13,753 bases of DNA from Alphaproteobacteria bacterium (GTDB lineage Bacteria > Pseudomonadota > Alphaproteobacteria > Puniceispirillales > Marisalimonadaceae): contig JADHRC010000029.1 of assembly GCA_016777645.1 (NCBI GenBank), positions 1 to 13,753 of the forward strand, written 5' to 3'. The notes under the pieces are model-generated. The model saw nothing but the letters and a program-made list of their open reading frames with translations. It was not told the DNA's origin and did no database searches. Positions 1 through 6,214 of the stretch are shown piece after piece. The translations under genes were made by a program, and so were the position numbers. Position 1 is the stretch's first letter, and every line of letters begins with the position of its first letter.

Positions 1-32
1 ACTACTGGGTTTTTAAATTTAGACTTTGACAA
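1..32 (-). CDS. petB: Cytochrome b of the bc1 complex, N-terminal fragment with TTG start
   Basis: Only the first ten codons and two bases of an eleventh lie in the window; the gene runs off the left edge. On the minus strand an AGGAG is followed by six bases and then a TTG codon at 32-30, which opens a frame reading M-S-K-S-K-F-K-N-P-V. A short basic, polar start ending in an N-P is what alphaproteobacterial cytochrome b proteins show before their first core helix. The gene begins 21 bases after the petA stop, as expected for the conserved petA-petB-petC operon, whose products form the ubiquinol-cytochrome c oxidoreductase of the inner membrane. The identity rests mainly on this gene order plus the good ribosome binding site; the fragment is too short to show a haem ligand. 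Confidence 0.6.
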   Translation of the reverse strand, partial: MSKSKFKNPV

Positions 33-53
33 TTATAACTCCTAAAACAAAAT

Positions 54-599
54 TTAACCGATTTTGATAATATTATCAGACAAAAACTCATATGAAGGTA
101 CTTCTAGGTTTGTTGGGGCCGGGCCTTTTCTAATTCTACCAGAGTGGTCATAATGAGATCCATGACATGGACAGAACCATCCACCATATTGTCCTTTTAC
201 ATCACCAGATTTTTGACCAAGTGGTACACAGCCAAGATGTGTACAAACCCCAACTAAAACAATAAATTTTTCGTTAGTCACCCTTTCTTCATCTGTTTCA
301 GGATCCCTCATATCATCTAGAGAAACTTCTTTAGCTAACTTAATTTCCTCAGGTGTTCTATGACGTACAAATACAGGTTTACCTCTCCAGGTTACTGTTA
401 TAGCTTGCCCTTCTTCAAGAGAGGACAAATCAACCTCAGTTGAGGCTAAAGCTAGAGTATCTGCCGCCGGATTCATTTGATCAATTAAGGGCCAAGCAAC
501 TGATGCAGCTCCAATACCTGCCATAGCGTAGGTCGAAACAATCAGAAAATCTCTTTTACCTTCATCTTTACTACTTTGTGAATTTGATTTTGTAGACAT
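54..599 (-). CDS. petA: Ubiquinol-cytochrome c reductase iron-sulfur subunit (Rieske protein)
   Basis: This is the Rieske 2Fe-2S subunit of the cytochrome bc1 complex, which passes electrons from ubiquinol to cytochrome c1 on the periplasmic side. The protein has 181 residues, normal for alphaproteobacteria. Both cluster-binding boxes are present: CTHLGC at 119-124 and CPCHGSHYD at 143-151. The cluster ligands are therefore C119, H121, C143 and H146, with C124 and C145 as the expected disulfide. A single N-terminal anchor spans roughly residues 18-37 and is followed by the typical alphaproteobacterial WPLIDQMNP hinge. The Tat motif before the anchor reads K-R-D-F-L at 15-19, so the twin arginine is lysine-arginine. 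The ATG at 599 follows CAGGA by about six bases. petB starts 21 bases downstream, and 146 bases separate the gene from hemF, so it probably heads its own transcript. Confidence 0.97.
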   Translation of the reverse strand: MSTKSNSQSSKDEGKRDFLIVSTYAMAGIGAASVAWPLIDQMNPAADTLALASTEVDLSSLEEGQAITVTWRGKPVFVRHRTPEEIKLAKEVSLDDMRDPETDEERVTNEKFIVLVGVCTHLGCVPLGQKSGDVKGQYGGWFCPCHGSHYDHSGRIRKGPAPTNLEVPSYEFLSDNIIKIG

Positions 600-611
600 G
601 AATATTCCTGT

Positions 612-639
612 AGAATGTTATATTTTATATAAACATTCT
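612..639. repeat. Perfect 8-bp inverted repeat overlapping the petA promoter
   Basis: AGAATGTT at 612-619 and AACATTCT at 632-639 are perfect reverse complements separated by 12 AT-only bases. The left arm overlaps the predicted -10 of petA and the right arm touches the -35, so the arrangement resembles an operator for a dimeric regulator. It is not followed by a clear T-run on either strand, which argues against an intrinsic terminator. No known box was recognised. Confidence 0.5.
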
Positions 640-644
640 TTCAA
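617..644 (-). promoter_or_regulatory. Possible petA promoter
   Basis: On the minus strand TTGAAA (644-639) is followed by a 16-base spacer and TATAAC (622-617), close to a sigma-70-type promoter. The expected start of transcription near 610 leaves only about 11 bases before the petA ATG, just enough for the CAGGA ribosome binding site. The short leader and the AT-rich background make the assignment tentative. Confidence 0.35.
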
Positions 645-737
645 AAAAATTCTAGTCTTTTTCTACTCTAAATATATTTTTTTAAAAATTATCGAAATGG
701 GATTTAGATTATAAAATATTAAAACTACTGATTATTA

Positions 738-759
738 TTTCCAACTTATTTCCAACTTA
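738..759. repeat. 11-bp tandem duplication at the hemF stop
   Basis: TTTCCAACTTA occurs twice in direct succession (738-748 and 749-759). The repeat covers the last codons and the stop codon of hemF. Removing one copy would leave the reading frame ending at the same residue, because more in-frame stops follow. Confidence 0.7.
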
Positions 760-1654
760 CGCTTGGTGGCAAACTCATTAAAACCGCTTCCGTGTTTCCA
801 CCAGTTTTTAAACCAAAGATCGTACCACGGTCATATAAAAGGTTAAACTCAACGTATCTACCTCTTTTTATCAACTGAGCTTTTCTGTCTTCATCATTAA
901 ACCTAGTTAGAAAACGGTTTTTTATAATTTGTGAATATGATGACAAAAAAGCCTTCCCTACATCCTTGATAAATGCAAAATCTTTATCCCAATTATCATT
1001 ATAAAAATAATCAAAAAAAATACCCCCAACTCCTCTTGCTTCATTTCTATGAGGTAAGTAAAAATACTCATCACACCATTTTTTAAAGTCTGGATAATAA
1101 GAAAGATCATATTTATCACAACAATCTTTGAATTTTTGATGAAATAAGCCTTTTGCATCTTTATCATCAAAAATTGGTGTTAGATCTCCTCCTCCACCAA
1201 ACCATATTTTTTTATTTTTACCATCACCGGTAATAAGAAATCTTGTATTCATATGAGCCGCTGGCACATGAGGATTAAGCATGTGTGAAACGACAGAAAT
1301 ACCAGAAGCCCAAAACTTTCCATTTTTTTCAGCACCTGGTATTTGTTCTCTAAACTGTTTTGAAAATACTCCATGCACTGTGGAAATATTTACACCAACT
1401 TTTTCAAAAACATTGCCTTTCATAATTGAAATAGTTCCACCACCACCACCTTCTCTTTCCCATTCCTTTCTTTGAAATGATATTTTTTTATCATTAGAAG
1501 AACTATTTTCTATTGTTTCGAAAGTTTCACAAATTTCATTTCTAAGAGAAATAAACCAATCACTTGCTAATTTTTTTTTTAATTCTATTTCTTCAGAGCC
1601 ATCAAAAATCTTCTGTTTTTTTAATTTCTCAAGCATTTCAGATTTAATGTTCAT
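746..1654 (-). CDS. hemF: Oxygen-dependent coproporphyrinogen-III oxidase
   Basis: HemF converts coproporphyrinogen III to protoporphyrinogen IX in haem synthesis, using molecular oxygen to decarboxylate two propionate chains. The 302-residue length is typical. The family histidines align by spacing with E. coli HemF: H124 and H134 in an HxxNPxxPxxH stretch, H172, and H202 in the HRNEARGVGG block. The WFGGGGDLTP block lies at 151-160, and the C-terminal GRYVEFNLLYDRGTIFGL segment begins at 265. The protein ends at SLPPSVSWK, as alphaproteobacterial forms usually do shortly after the PP. The start codon overlaps the stop of the upstream CCA enzyme gene as ATGA (1654-1651), so translation is probably coupled. 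Haem produced here would serve the cytochromes encoded from petA onward, although a 146-base gap separates them. Use of HemF rather than HemN implies an aerobic lifestyle. Confidence 0.97.
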   Translation of the reverse strand: MNIKSEMLEKLKKQKIFDGSEEIELKKKLASDWFISLRNEICETFETIENSSSNDKKISFQRKEWEREGGGGGTISIMKGNVFEKVGVNISTVHGVFSKQFREQIPGAEKNGKFWASGISVVSHMLNPHVPAAHMNTRFLITGDGKNKKIWFGGGGDLTPIFDDKDAKGLFHQKFKDCCDKYDLSYYPDFKKWCDEYFYLPHRNEARGVGGIFFDYFYNDNWDKDFAFIKDVGKAFLSSYSQIIKNRFLTRFNDEDRKAQLIKRGRYVEFNLLYDRGTIFGLKTGGNTEAVLMSLPPSVSWK

Positions 1655-3000
1655 ACCTTATCATTTCTTATCAATGTTTTATTAACAAAGTCCAAAATAT
1701 CCTCTTTAGAACTTTTAAATTTATTTTTAACCCAGAATTCTTCTGCCTTGTATAACAAATTGTTTTGGTTATTAAAACTCATGTTAAGTTGCAATCCCTT
1801 TATTTCGTTTCTATGTAATGGAAAGGAGGGCCAATCTAAATCAGAAAAATCTGCCAGGGTTATAGTTTGAAATGGGATCATATGTAGTAATCCAATTTTA
1901 TACCAATTAAAGGGTATCCTGTCATTTTCAAAAATTGTTATATTAGATGAATTAATATTAATTCTAAATTTCCAAATTAATTGTAAAAATTTAATTTTTT
2001 TTTCTCCGGAGAAATTTTCATTAAAGTTATTTTCTTCAATAAAATATTTGAGGCTTTGTAGTTTTTTTATAAAATTTAAGTATTTTATTTTTTTTTTATT
2101 AAATTCAAACCTTCTTACAATATCATCCAATCTATCTAGCTCATACAAATGAGGAATAATTACACATAATAAATCCAATTTTTCATTTTGAGCTATATCA
2201 ATAATATAACGTTTAATATGATTGATTATTTCAAAATTATTTATTTTGAAGCCTTTAAATTCTTTTCCTTTACCATCATTTGTACGATCTACTAAAATAA
2301 ATTTATCTAATGCTAAGCTTTTCATTTTAAATAAACAAATATCAACTTTATCTTCCAAAAGAATTTTCAAAAACTCTTTTTTAATCCTGTCATTGGATAA
2401 AATTTTTATGTTAGGTAATAATTTTAAAACTTTAGATTTTAAATTTTTTAGGTGATCAAATCTAGAAAAAGCTCCAAAAAAACGACAATATCTTATGATT
2501 CTAAGGTAGTCTTCTCTGATCCTTTCAATTGGATCACCAACAAACTTTAGTTTTTTTTCAATAATGTGCTGATATCCATTATAAGGATCTATTAAATTAC
2601 CATTATGATCTAAATACAATGTGTTAATTGTGAAATCTCTTCTTTTTGCATCTTCATAAAGTCCGTTAACAAAATCAACATGAGCAGCTCTTCCGAATGT
2701 TACTAAATCTTTTCTAAAACTAGTTATCTGATACTCATTTTTATCTAAAATAATAGAAATAGTATGATACTTAATATTTCGTTTATTTATTTTTATGTTT
2801 TTTTTAGAAATTTTTTTGAGGAATAATTCAATATCAATATTAATGACAAAGTCTATATCGTTTACAGTTTGATTTAAAAGGTAATTTCGAATTGCTCCTC
2901 CAACAATCCATATCTTTACATCAACACTTTGTGCAATGTTAAAAACCTCTCTAACATTTTTGTTTTGAAAAAAAAAATTTATTAAATCTTCATTTATAAT
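1651..3000 (-). CDS. cca: CCA tRNA nucleotidyltransferase / poly(A) polymerase family protein with a non-canonical ATT start
   Basis: The enzyme belongs to the class II nucleotidyltransferases that add CCA to tRNA 3' ends or poly(A) to RNA; a tRNA-maturing role is usual in alphaproteobacteria. With the ATT at 3000 as start the protein has 449 residues. Motifs in order are IVGGAIRN at 32-39, the metal-binding DxD (D48, D50) in NDIDF, the RRDFTIN block at 120-126, VGDP at 154-157 and ERIREDYLR at 159-167. A divergent C-terminal half should be the RNA-binding body. The frame is open from 3030 to the stop at 1651 but has no ATG, GTG or TTG before a TTG at 2619, which lies inside the catalytic core. 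ATT at 3000 sits seven bases after AAAGG and gives a 31-residue lead-in to the VGGA motif, normal for the family. The gene lies 17 bases after the DUF6111-like gene and overlaps hemF by four bases. Confidence 0.88.
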   Translation of the reverse strand: MINEDLINFFFQNKNVREVFNIAQSVDVKIWIVGGAIRNYLLNQTVNDIDFVINIDIELFLKKISKKNIKINKRNIKYHTISIILDKNEYQITSFRKDLVTFGRAAHVDFVNGLYEDAKRRDFTINTLYLDHNGNLIDPYNGYQHIIEKKLKFVGDPIERIREDYLRIIRYCRFFGAFSRFDHLKNLKSKVLKLLPNIKILSNDRIKKEFLKILLEDKVDICLFKMKSLALDKFILVDRTNDGKGKEFKGFKINNFEIINHIKRYIIDIAQNEKLDLLCVIIPHLYELDRLDDIVRRFEFNKKKIKYLNFIKKLQSLKYFIEENNFNENFSGEKKIKFLQLIWKFRININSSNITIFENDRIPFNWYKIGLLHMIPFQTITLADFSDLDWPSFPLHRNEIKGLQLNMSFNNQNNLLYKAEEFWVKNKFKSSKEDILDFVNKTLIRNDKV

Positions 3001-3007
3001 GCAGAAA

Positions 3008-3012
3008 CCTTT
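3008..3012 (-). promoter_or_regulatory. Ribosome binding site supporting the ATT start
   Basis: AAAGG on the minus strand (3012-3008) stands seven bases upstream of the ATT at 3000, an ideal spacing. The only nearby ATG, at 2993, is in another frame and is followed by a stop after two further codons. This site therefore decides the start of the CCA/poly(A) polymerase gene. Confidence 0.55.
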
Positions 3013-3017
3013 ATTTT

Positions 3018-3272
3018 TTACTTTGAAAAATTACCATCCTTGACCTTACCATCGACTATCGAAGGGGGACTATATGAATAACTAGGATCAAATGTATTTC
3101 CTTCAAGATATAAAAAACCAATTAGGATAAACAAACAAAATCCAATAAGACTAATTAATGAAGAAATAAAAACTGTATCGTTCTTAGTTAGCTTTTGTAA
3201 AATAAATTTAGTTAGAAAAAAAAGAGCTATAGAAAATAAAATTGCCAAAAATATAACTAAATATCGTCGCAC
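3018..3272 (-). CDS. Small inner-membrane protein resembling DUF6111
   Basis: The product has 84 residues and its function is unknown. Two hydrophobic segments, about residues 4-25 and 34-55, are separated by a short basic loop (TKFILQKLTKND region). The tail carries a Y-S-P-P-S-I-V-D-G-K-V pattern near 67-77, which resembles the YxPPxxxDGxI tail I associate with the alphaproteobacterial DUF6111 family; that match is from memory. The start is GTG at 3272, eight bases after a strong AAGGGAG, and it overlaps the end of the upstream Nudix gene by 16 bases, so translation is probably coupled. The CCA enzyme gene begins 17 bases after its stop. Its place between a CoA pyrophosphatase and a tRNA-maturation enzyme gives no direct clue to its role. 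Confidence 0.8.
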   Translation of the reverse strand: MRRYLVIFLAILFSIALFFLTKFILQKLTKNDTVFISSLISLIGFCLFILIGFLYLEGNTFDPSYSYSPPSIVDGKVKDGNFSK

Positions 3273-3886
3273 GGTGGAAACTCCCTTAGGCCAAATCCGG
3301 CAGAAATTGTTACCAGCACTCTAGCTGTTAATCCCCAAATGTTTTCATTATCATAATTTATCTTCCAAGTCATATGCATACTTGAATTTATAGGAGGCTT
3401 GTCTCTAATATGATATTGAGGAGATAGTAAAAGATCAGTTTTAGCAAAGAAAATTTTCTCTACTTCGTCATCATTTAGTTTTATTTTTTTTTGAAATTCA
3501 GCTTCTTTGTTAATTATACCTAGATATGGAGTTACTACATAACCAGTGCCAGTATAAAACTTTGGAAAATGTCCAATAACTTGGTATTTATCTTTTGAAA
3601 TGTTTACCTCTTCTTCAGTCTCTCTTTCAGCTGTTTCTTGAAGATTTTTATCAAATTTTTCTTTTCTTCCACCAGGAAAGGCTATTTGTCCAGCATGTTT
3701 CCTAAGATTACTTTTTCTTTTAATTATAATTATTGAACTATCCTTATTTGAGTAATTATTTGTAAATAACACCATTACACTTGCTTCGGAGTAGTTGCTG
3801 TAAGAACGAGCTTTATCCCCAGCATTTCTAACATTATTAATGCATTCTATAAGATCGTTTTTTGTTACCAAATTGATCAATGTCAT
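3257..3886 (-). CDS. CoA pyrophosphatase, Nudix hydrolase (NudL-like)
   Basis: This Nudix hydrolase probably splits coenzyme A or its derivatives into 4'-phosphopantetheine and 3',5'-ADP. Numbered from a TTG six bases upstream (3892), it shows the CoA-Nudix signature KRKSNLRKHAGQ at 58-69, then FPGG at 72-75 and a Nudix box with D81, R90, E91, E93 to E95. The 8-residue spacing before the R-E pair matches the NudL form rather than the generic Nudix box. The start is uncertain. ATG at 3886 gives 209 residues and the TTG at 3892 gives 211, and neither has a strong ribosome binding site. The gene is the first of the minus-strand unit that continues through the DUF6111-like gene, the CCA enzyme gene and hemF. 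It is divergent from the TSUP permease across about 70 bases. Confidence 0.93.
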   Translation of the reverse strand: MTLINLVTKNDLIECINNVRNAGDKARSYSNYSEASVMVLFTNNYSNKDSSIIIIKRKSNLRKHAGQIAFPGGRKEKFDKNLQETAERETEEEVNISKDKYQVIGHFPKFYTGTGYVVTPYLGIINKEAEFQKKIKLNDDEVEKIFFAKTDLLLSPQYHIRDKPPINSSMHMTWKINYDNENIWGLTARVLVTISAGFGLREFPPCDDI

Positions 3887-3904
3887 ACTCAAATAAATGA
3901 TTTC

Positions 3905-3933
3905 TTAAATTACAAATAATGTTCTATTATAAT
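3905..3933 (+). promoter_or_regulatory. Possible promoter of the TSUP operon
   Basis: A perfect TATAAT at 3928-3933 lies 17 bases after a weak TTAAAT (3905-3910). Transcription would start near 3940, which fits the chosen ATG at 3958 and excludes a start at 3919. The region is AT-rich, so chance matches are likely. Confidence 0.35.
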
Positions 3934-3957
3934 TATACTAATAATAAAGAAAACTCT

Positions 3958-4872
3958 ATGTATATATATTTACCTATTGCTGAACAACCAATCCACTCAT
4001 TAGCAATTTTAGGAGTTGGAACTTTCTTAGGCCTGATAATGGGCTTGGTTGGAGTAGGTGGAGGTTTTTTATTAACTCCTATTTTAATGTTTTTAGGAAT
4101 TCCACCTCCAGTTGCCGTTGCATCTGTCGCTAACCAGCTTGTCGCCCCATCAGTTTCCGGAGTGTTGTCACATTGGAAAAGAAGTAATGTTGATTTCAAA
4201 ATGGGAACTGTCCTTCTTGTAGGAGGCGTTATAGGTTCTTCTATTGGGGTTATTTTATTTAATTTTTTAGGTAAGATCGGTCAATTAGATTTCGTCATTA
4301 AGTCTTCTTATGTAATTTTTTTAAGTTTAATAGGAACCCTAATGCTATACGAGTCATTGAGGCTAATTTTACGTAAAAGAAAAGGGAAAGTTTCTAGAGG
4401 TAAATTACATCAACATAATTGGTTACATGGACTGCCATTTAAAACAAGATTTAGGAAATCAAAACTATATATTTCAATTTTACTTCCCATTCTAATTGGA
4501 GTAATCGTTGGAATACTAGCAGCAATAATGGGAGTGGGAGGAGGATTTATCATTGTGCCTGCAATGATATATCTTTTAGGAATGCCAACATCATTAGTTG
4601 TAGGAACTTCCCTTTTTCAAATTATTTTTGTTGCTGCCAACACCACTATTCTCCAAGCTTCTCAGAACCAGACAGTAGATATTGTTCTTGCAACAATACT
4701 TTTATTAGGATCTGTTGTTGGTGTTCAAATTGGAGCTAAATTTACTAACATTATCAAGGGTGAGTATTTAAGATTAATTCTCTCTGCAATTATTATTCTA
4801 GTGAGCCTAAAACTTCTAGCAGACCTAATTACAGTCCCTTCAGATTATTTTTCAATTATTATTCATAGGTAA
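3958..4872 (+). CDS. TSUP-family permease (sulfite exporter TauE/SafE family)
   Basis: This is an inner-membrane permease of the TSUP family, whose members move small organosulfur compounds, sulfite or other organic anions. The exact substrate cannot be read from sequence. From the ATG at 3958 the protein has 304 residues. It shows the two-fold internal repeat of the family: GVGGGF at about 32-37 with a following P and GIP, and again GVGGGF at about 192-197 with a following P and GMP. About eight hydrophobic helices are visible, with a basic histidine-containing loop around residues 138-170 between the halves. The start was chosen because family members in alphaproteobacteria begin with a similar MxIYLPIAE sequence. 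An ATG at 3919 would add 13 unlike residues and lie upstream of the likely transcription start. The stop codon abuts the ATG of the next gene, so the two are certainly cotranscribed. Confidence 0.9.
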   Translation: MYIYLPIAEQPIHSLAILGVGTFLGLIMGLVGVGGGFLLTPILMFLGIPPPVAVASVANQLVAPSVSGVLSHWKRSNVDFKMGTVLLVGGVIGSSIGVILFNFLGKIGQLDFVIKSSYVIFLSLIGTLMLYESLRLILRKRKGKVSRGKLHQHNWLHGLPFKTRFRKSKLYISILLPILIGVIVGILAAIMGVGGGFIIVPAMIYLLGMPTSLVVGTSLFQIIFVAANTTILQASQNQTVDIVLATILLLGSVVGVQIGAKFTNIIKGEYLRLILSAIIILVSLKLLADLITVPSDYFSIIIHR

Positions 4873-5634
4873 ATGATTAAAATGAAACATTTTAGATATT
4901 ACCTTTTTGTAATAATTTTCTCTATTTCCCTTTCAATTGAAGGTAAAACAGAAAATCAAATAGTAGCAGATTTATCCCAAGAAAATGTAAAAATTTCTAC
5001 AAATTTTTTAGGAGCTAAAATACTTTTATTCGGCGCTTACGATGGAAAACCAGGAGATGACATAATAGTTATTGTTACAGGAAGAAAAGGCCTAGTTACT
5101 GTTCAAAAAAAAGAAAAAAAATTTGGAATGTGGGTAAATACAAAAAAAATAAATTATATTAACACTCCTAAGTACTTAAGCATCTCGTCGAACAGACCAC
5201 TAAAAGAGATTTTAGATGAAAATACACAAAAGTCATCTCAAATTGGTTTGAATTTTTTAAACATAAGAACTCAACCTGGTTCTAAAATTTTAAATAATGA
5301 AAATTGGAGAGAAGCACTTACAAGAAACATGATTATATCAAAGTTATGGAGTGTTAATGAAAACTCTGTAATATTAAATAAGAATGCATTATTTAGGTCA
5401 TATTTAAATTTGCCATCAAATGTAACTGTAGGAAAGTTTGAAGTAAAAATATTGCATTATAGAAGTGGTAAGCTTATATCAACTGAAAAGAGTACTATAA
5501 ACGTTTCAAAGTCTGGATTTAGCGCTCAAATATATAATATAGCCCAGAATTATTCTACGCTATATGGGATCTTTGCTGTTTTGCTAGCAGTTTTAATAGG
5601 TTGGGGTACAAATTTAATTTTTAGGAAAGTCTAA
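4873..5634 (+). CDS. TIGR02186 family protein, periplasmic domain with C-terminal membrane anchor
   Basis: The 253-residue protein fits the uncharacterised alphaproteobacterial TIGR02186 family. It has an N-terminal signal or anchor (hydrophobic about 9-21, after basic residues), then a VADLSQ start of the mature domain near 31-36. A GAKILLFGAYDG segment, a MWVN motif and an SSNRPLKEI stretch follow; all of these are features I associate with the family. A C-terminal transmembrane helix spans about 229-250 and is followed by R-K. The bulk should therefore sit in the periplasm, tethered to the inner membrane. Its ATG directly follows the TSUP stop codon, with AGG just upstream. A tight link with a TSUP permease is a recurrent arrangement for this family, suggesting an accessory subunit of the exporter; that role is inference. 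A second ATG at 4882 is possible. Confidence 0.88.
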   Translation: MIKMKHFRYYLFVIIFSISLSIEGKTENQIVADLSQENVKISTNFLGAKILLFGAYDGKPGDDIIVIVTGRKGLVTVQKKEKKFGMWVNTKKINYINTPKYLSISSNRPLKEILDENTQKSSQIGLNFLNIRTQPGSKILNNENWREALTRNMIISKLWSVNENSVILNKNALFRSYLNLPSNVTVGKFEVKILHYRSGKLISTEKSTINVSKSGFSAQIYNIAQNYSTLYGIFAVLLAVLIGWGTNLIFRKV

Positions 5635-5644
5635 CAGTAAAGAA

Positions 5645-6154
5645 ATGAATACAAAACAGAATATTAAAACTAAAAAAAAGACCTCTAAAAAAAATAATCG
5701 ATTATTTTTAGTTGTTGCCGATGATTCAAAAGAGTTGCATCAAGCTATTTATTATGCGGCAAGAAGAGCTGCAACTGCAGGCGGAGAAATCGCTTTATTT
5801 AGATGTATTGAGCCTATAGAAGGTCAATTATGGGGTGGGGTAACTGAAATAATGGAAGCAGAAACAGAACAAGCTAGCAAACAATTACTCCAAGAACTGA
5901 GTGAGTATTGTGAAAAGTTAGGAGCTCCAAAACCAAAAACCTTTGTAAGGAAAGGTGTTATTCACGAGGAATTATTCAATTTGATTGATACAGAAGAATC
6001 TATCAGGGTACTAGTTTTAGGAGTATCAACTGAACACGGAAACCCAGGGCCTCTCATAAATTATATTATTAACAAGGGTAGTAACCTATGTAGAGTTCCA
6101 ATTACTATAGTTCCAGGAAATTTGTCAGATGAACAAATTGACGCACTAATTTAA
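5645..6154 (+). CDS. Universal stress protein, UspA family, ATP-binding type
   Basis: The 169-residue cytosolic protein has a single Usp domain after a lysine-rich, probably disordered N-terminus (residues 1-18). The first strand ends in V-V-A-D-D-S at 23-28, where the acidic residues normally contact the nucleotide. The ATP-binding loop G-2x-G-9x-G-S is intact: G132, G135, G145, S146, followed by the VPITIVPG end strand. It should therefore be the ATP-binding MJ0577-like kind rather than the non-binding UspA kind. It starts ten bases after the TIGR02186-like gene with only a weak AAAGA ribosome binding site, and it is likely the third gene of the TSUP operon. A role in signalling the state of that transporter is possible but not shown. 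Confidence 0.93.
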   Translation: MNTKQNIKTKKKTSKKNNRLFLVVADDSKELHQAIYYAARRAATAGGEIALFRCIEPIEGQLWGGVTEIMEAETEQASKQLLQELSEYCEKLGAPKPKTFVRKGVIHEELFNLIDTEESIRVLVLGVSTEHGNPGPLINYIINKGSNLCRVPITIVPGNLSDEQIDALI

Positions 6155-6162
6155 AAAAAATA

Positions 6163-6180
6163 TTGATTTTAATAAATCAA
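6163..6180 (-). terminator. Stem-loop with T-run on the minus strand
   Basis: TTGATTT (6163-6169) and AAATCAA (6174-6180) form a perfect 7-bp stem with a 4-base loop. Read on the minus strand, the stem is followed two bases later by eight T residues, the format of a weak intrinsic terminator. It would stop transcription coming from pyk through the cyclophilin gene in antisense. On the plus strand no T-run follows. The stem has only one G-C pair. Confidence 0.3.
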
Positions 6181-6214
6181 ACTCTATACGTAACATTAAA
6201 TAAGAAAGTATATC

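Noticed and set aside
1281..2455. Short plus-strand frames inside hemF and the CCA enzyme gene
   Set aside because: They are antisense to well-supported genes, have low-complexity composition and show no start signals.
2968..2977. A frameshift in the ten-A run as the reason for the missing start codon of the CCA enzyme gene
   Set aside because: Both alternative frames upstream of the run contain stop codons and neither then offers an ATG, GTG or TTG, so an indel there would not restore a canonical start.
3919..3957. Upstream ATG as start of the TSUP permease
   Set aside because: It adds residues unlike the family N-terminus, lacks a ribosome binding site and lies upstream of the likely transcription start.
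6163..6180. FNR-type box (TTGAT with ATCAA) before the cyclophilin gene
   Set aside because: The half-sites are eight bases apart rather than the required four, and the sequence is better read as a small stem-loop.
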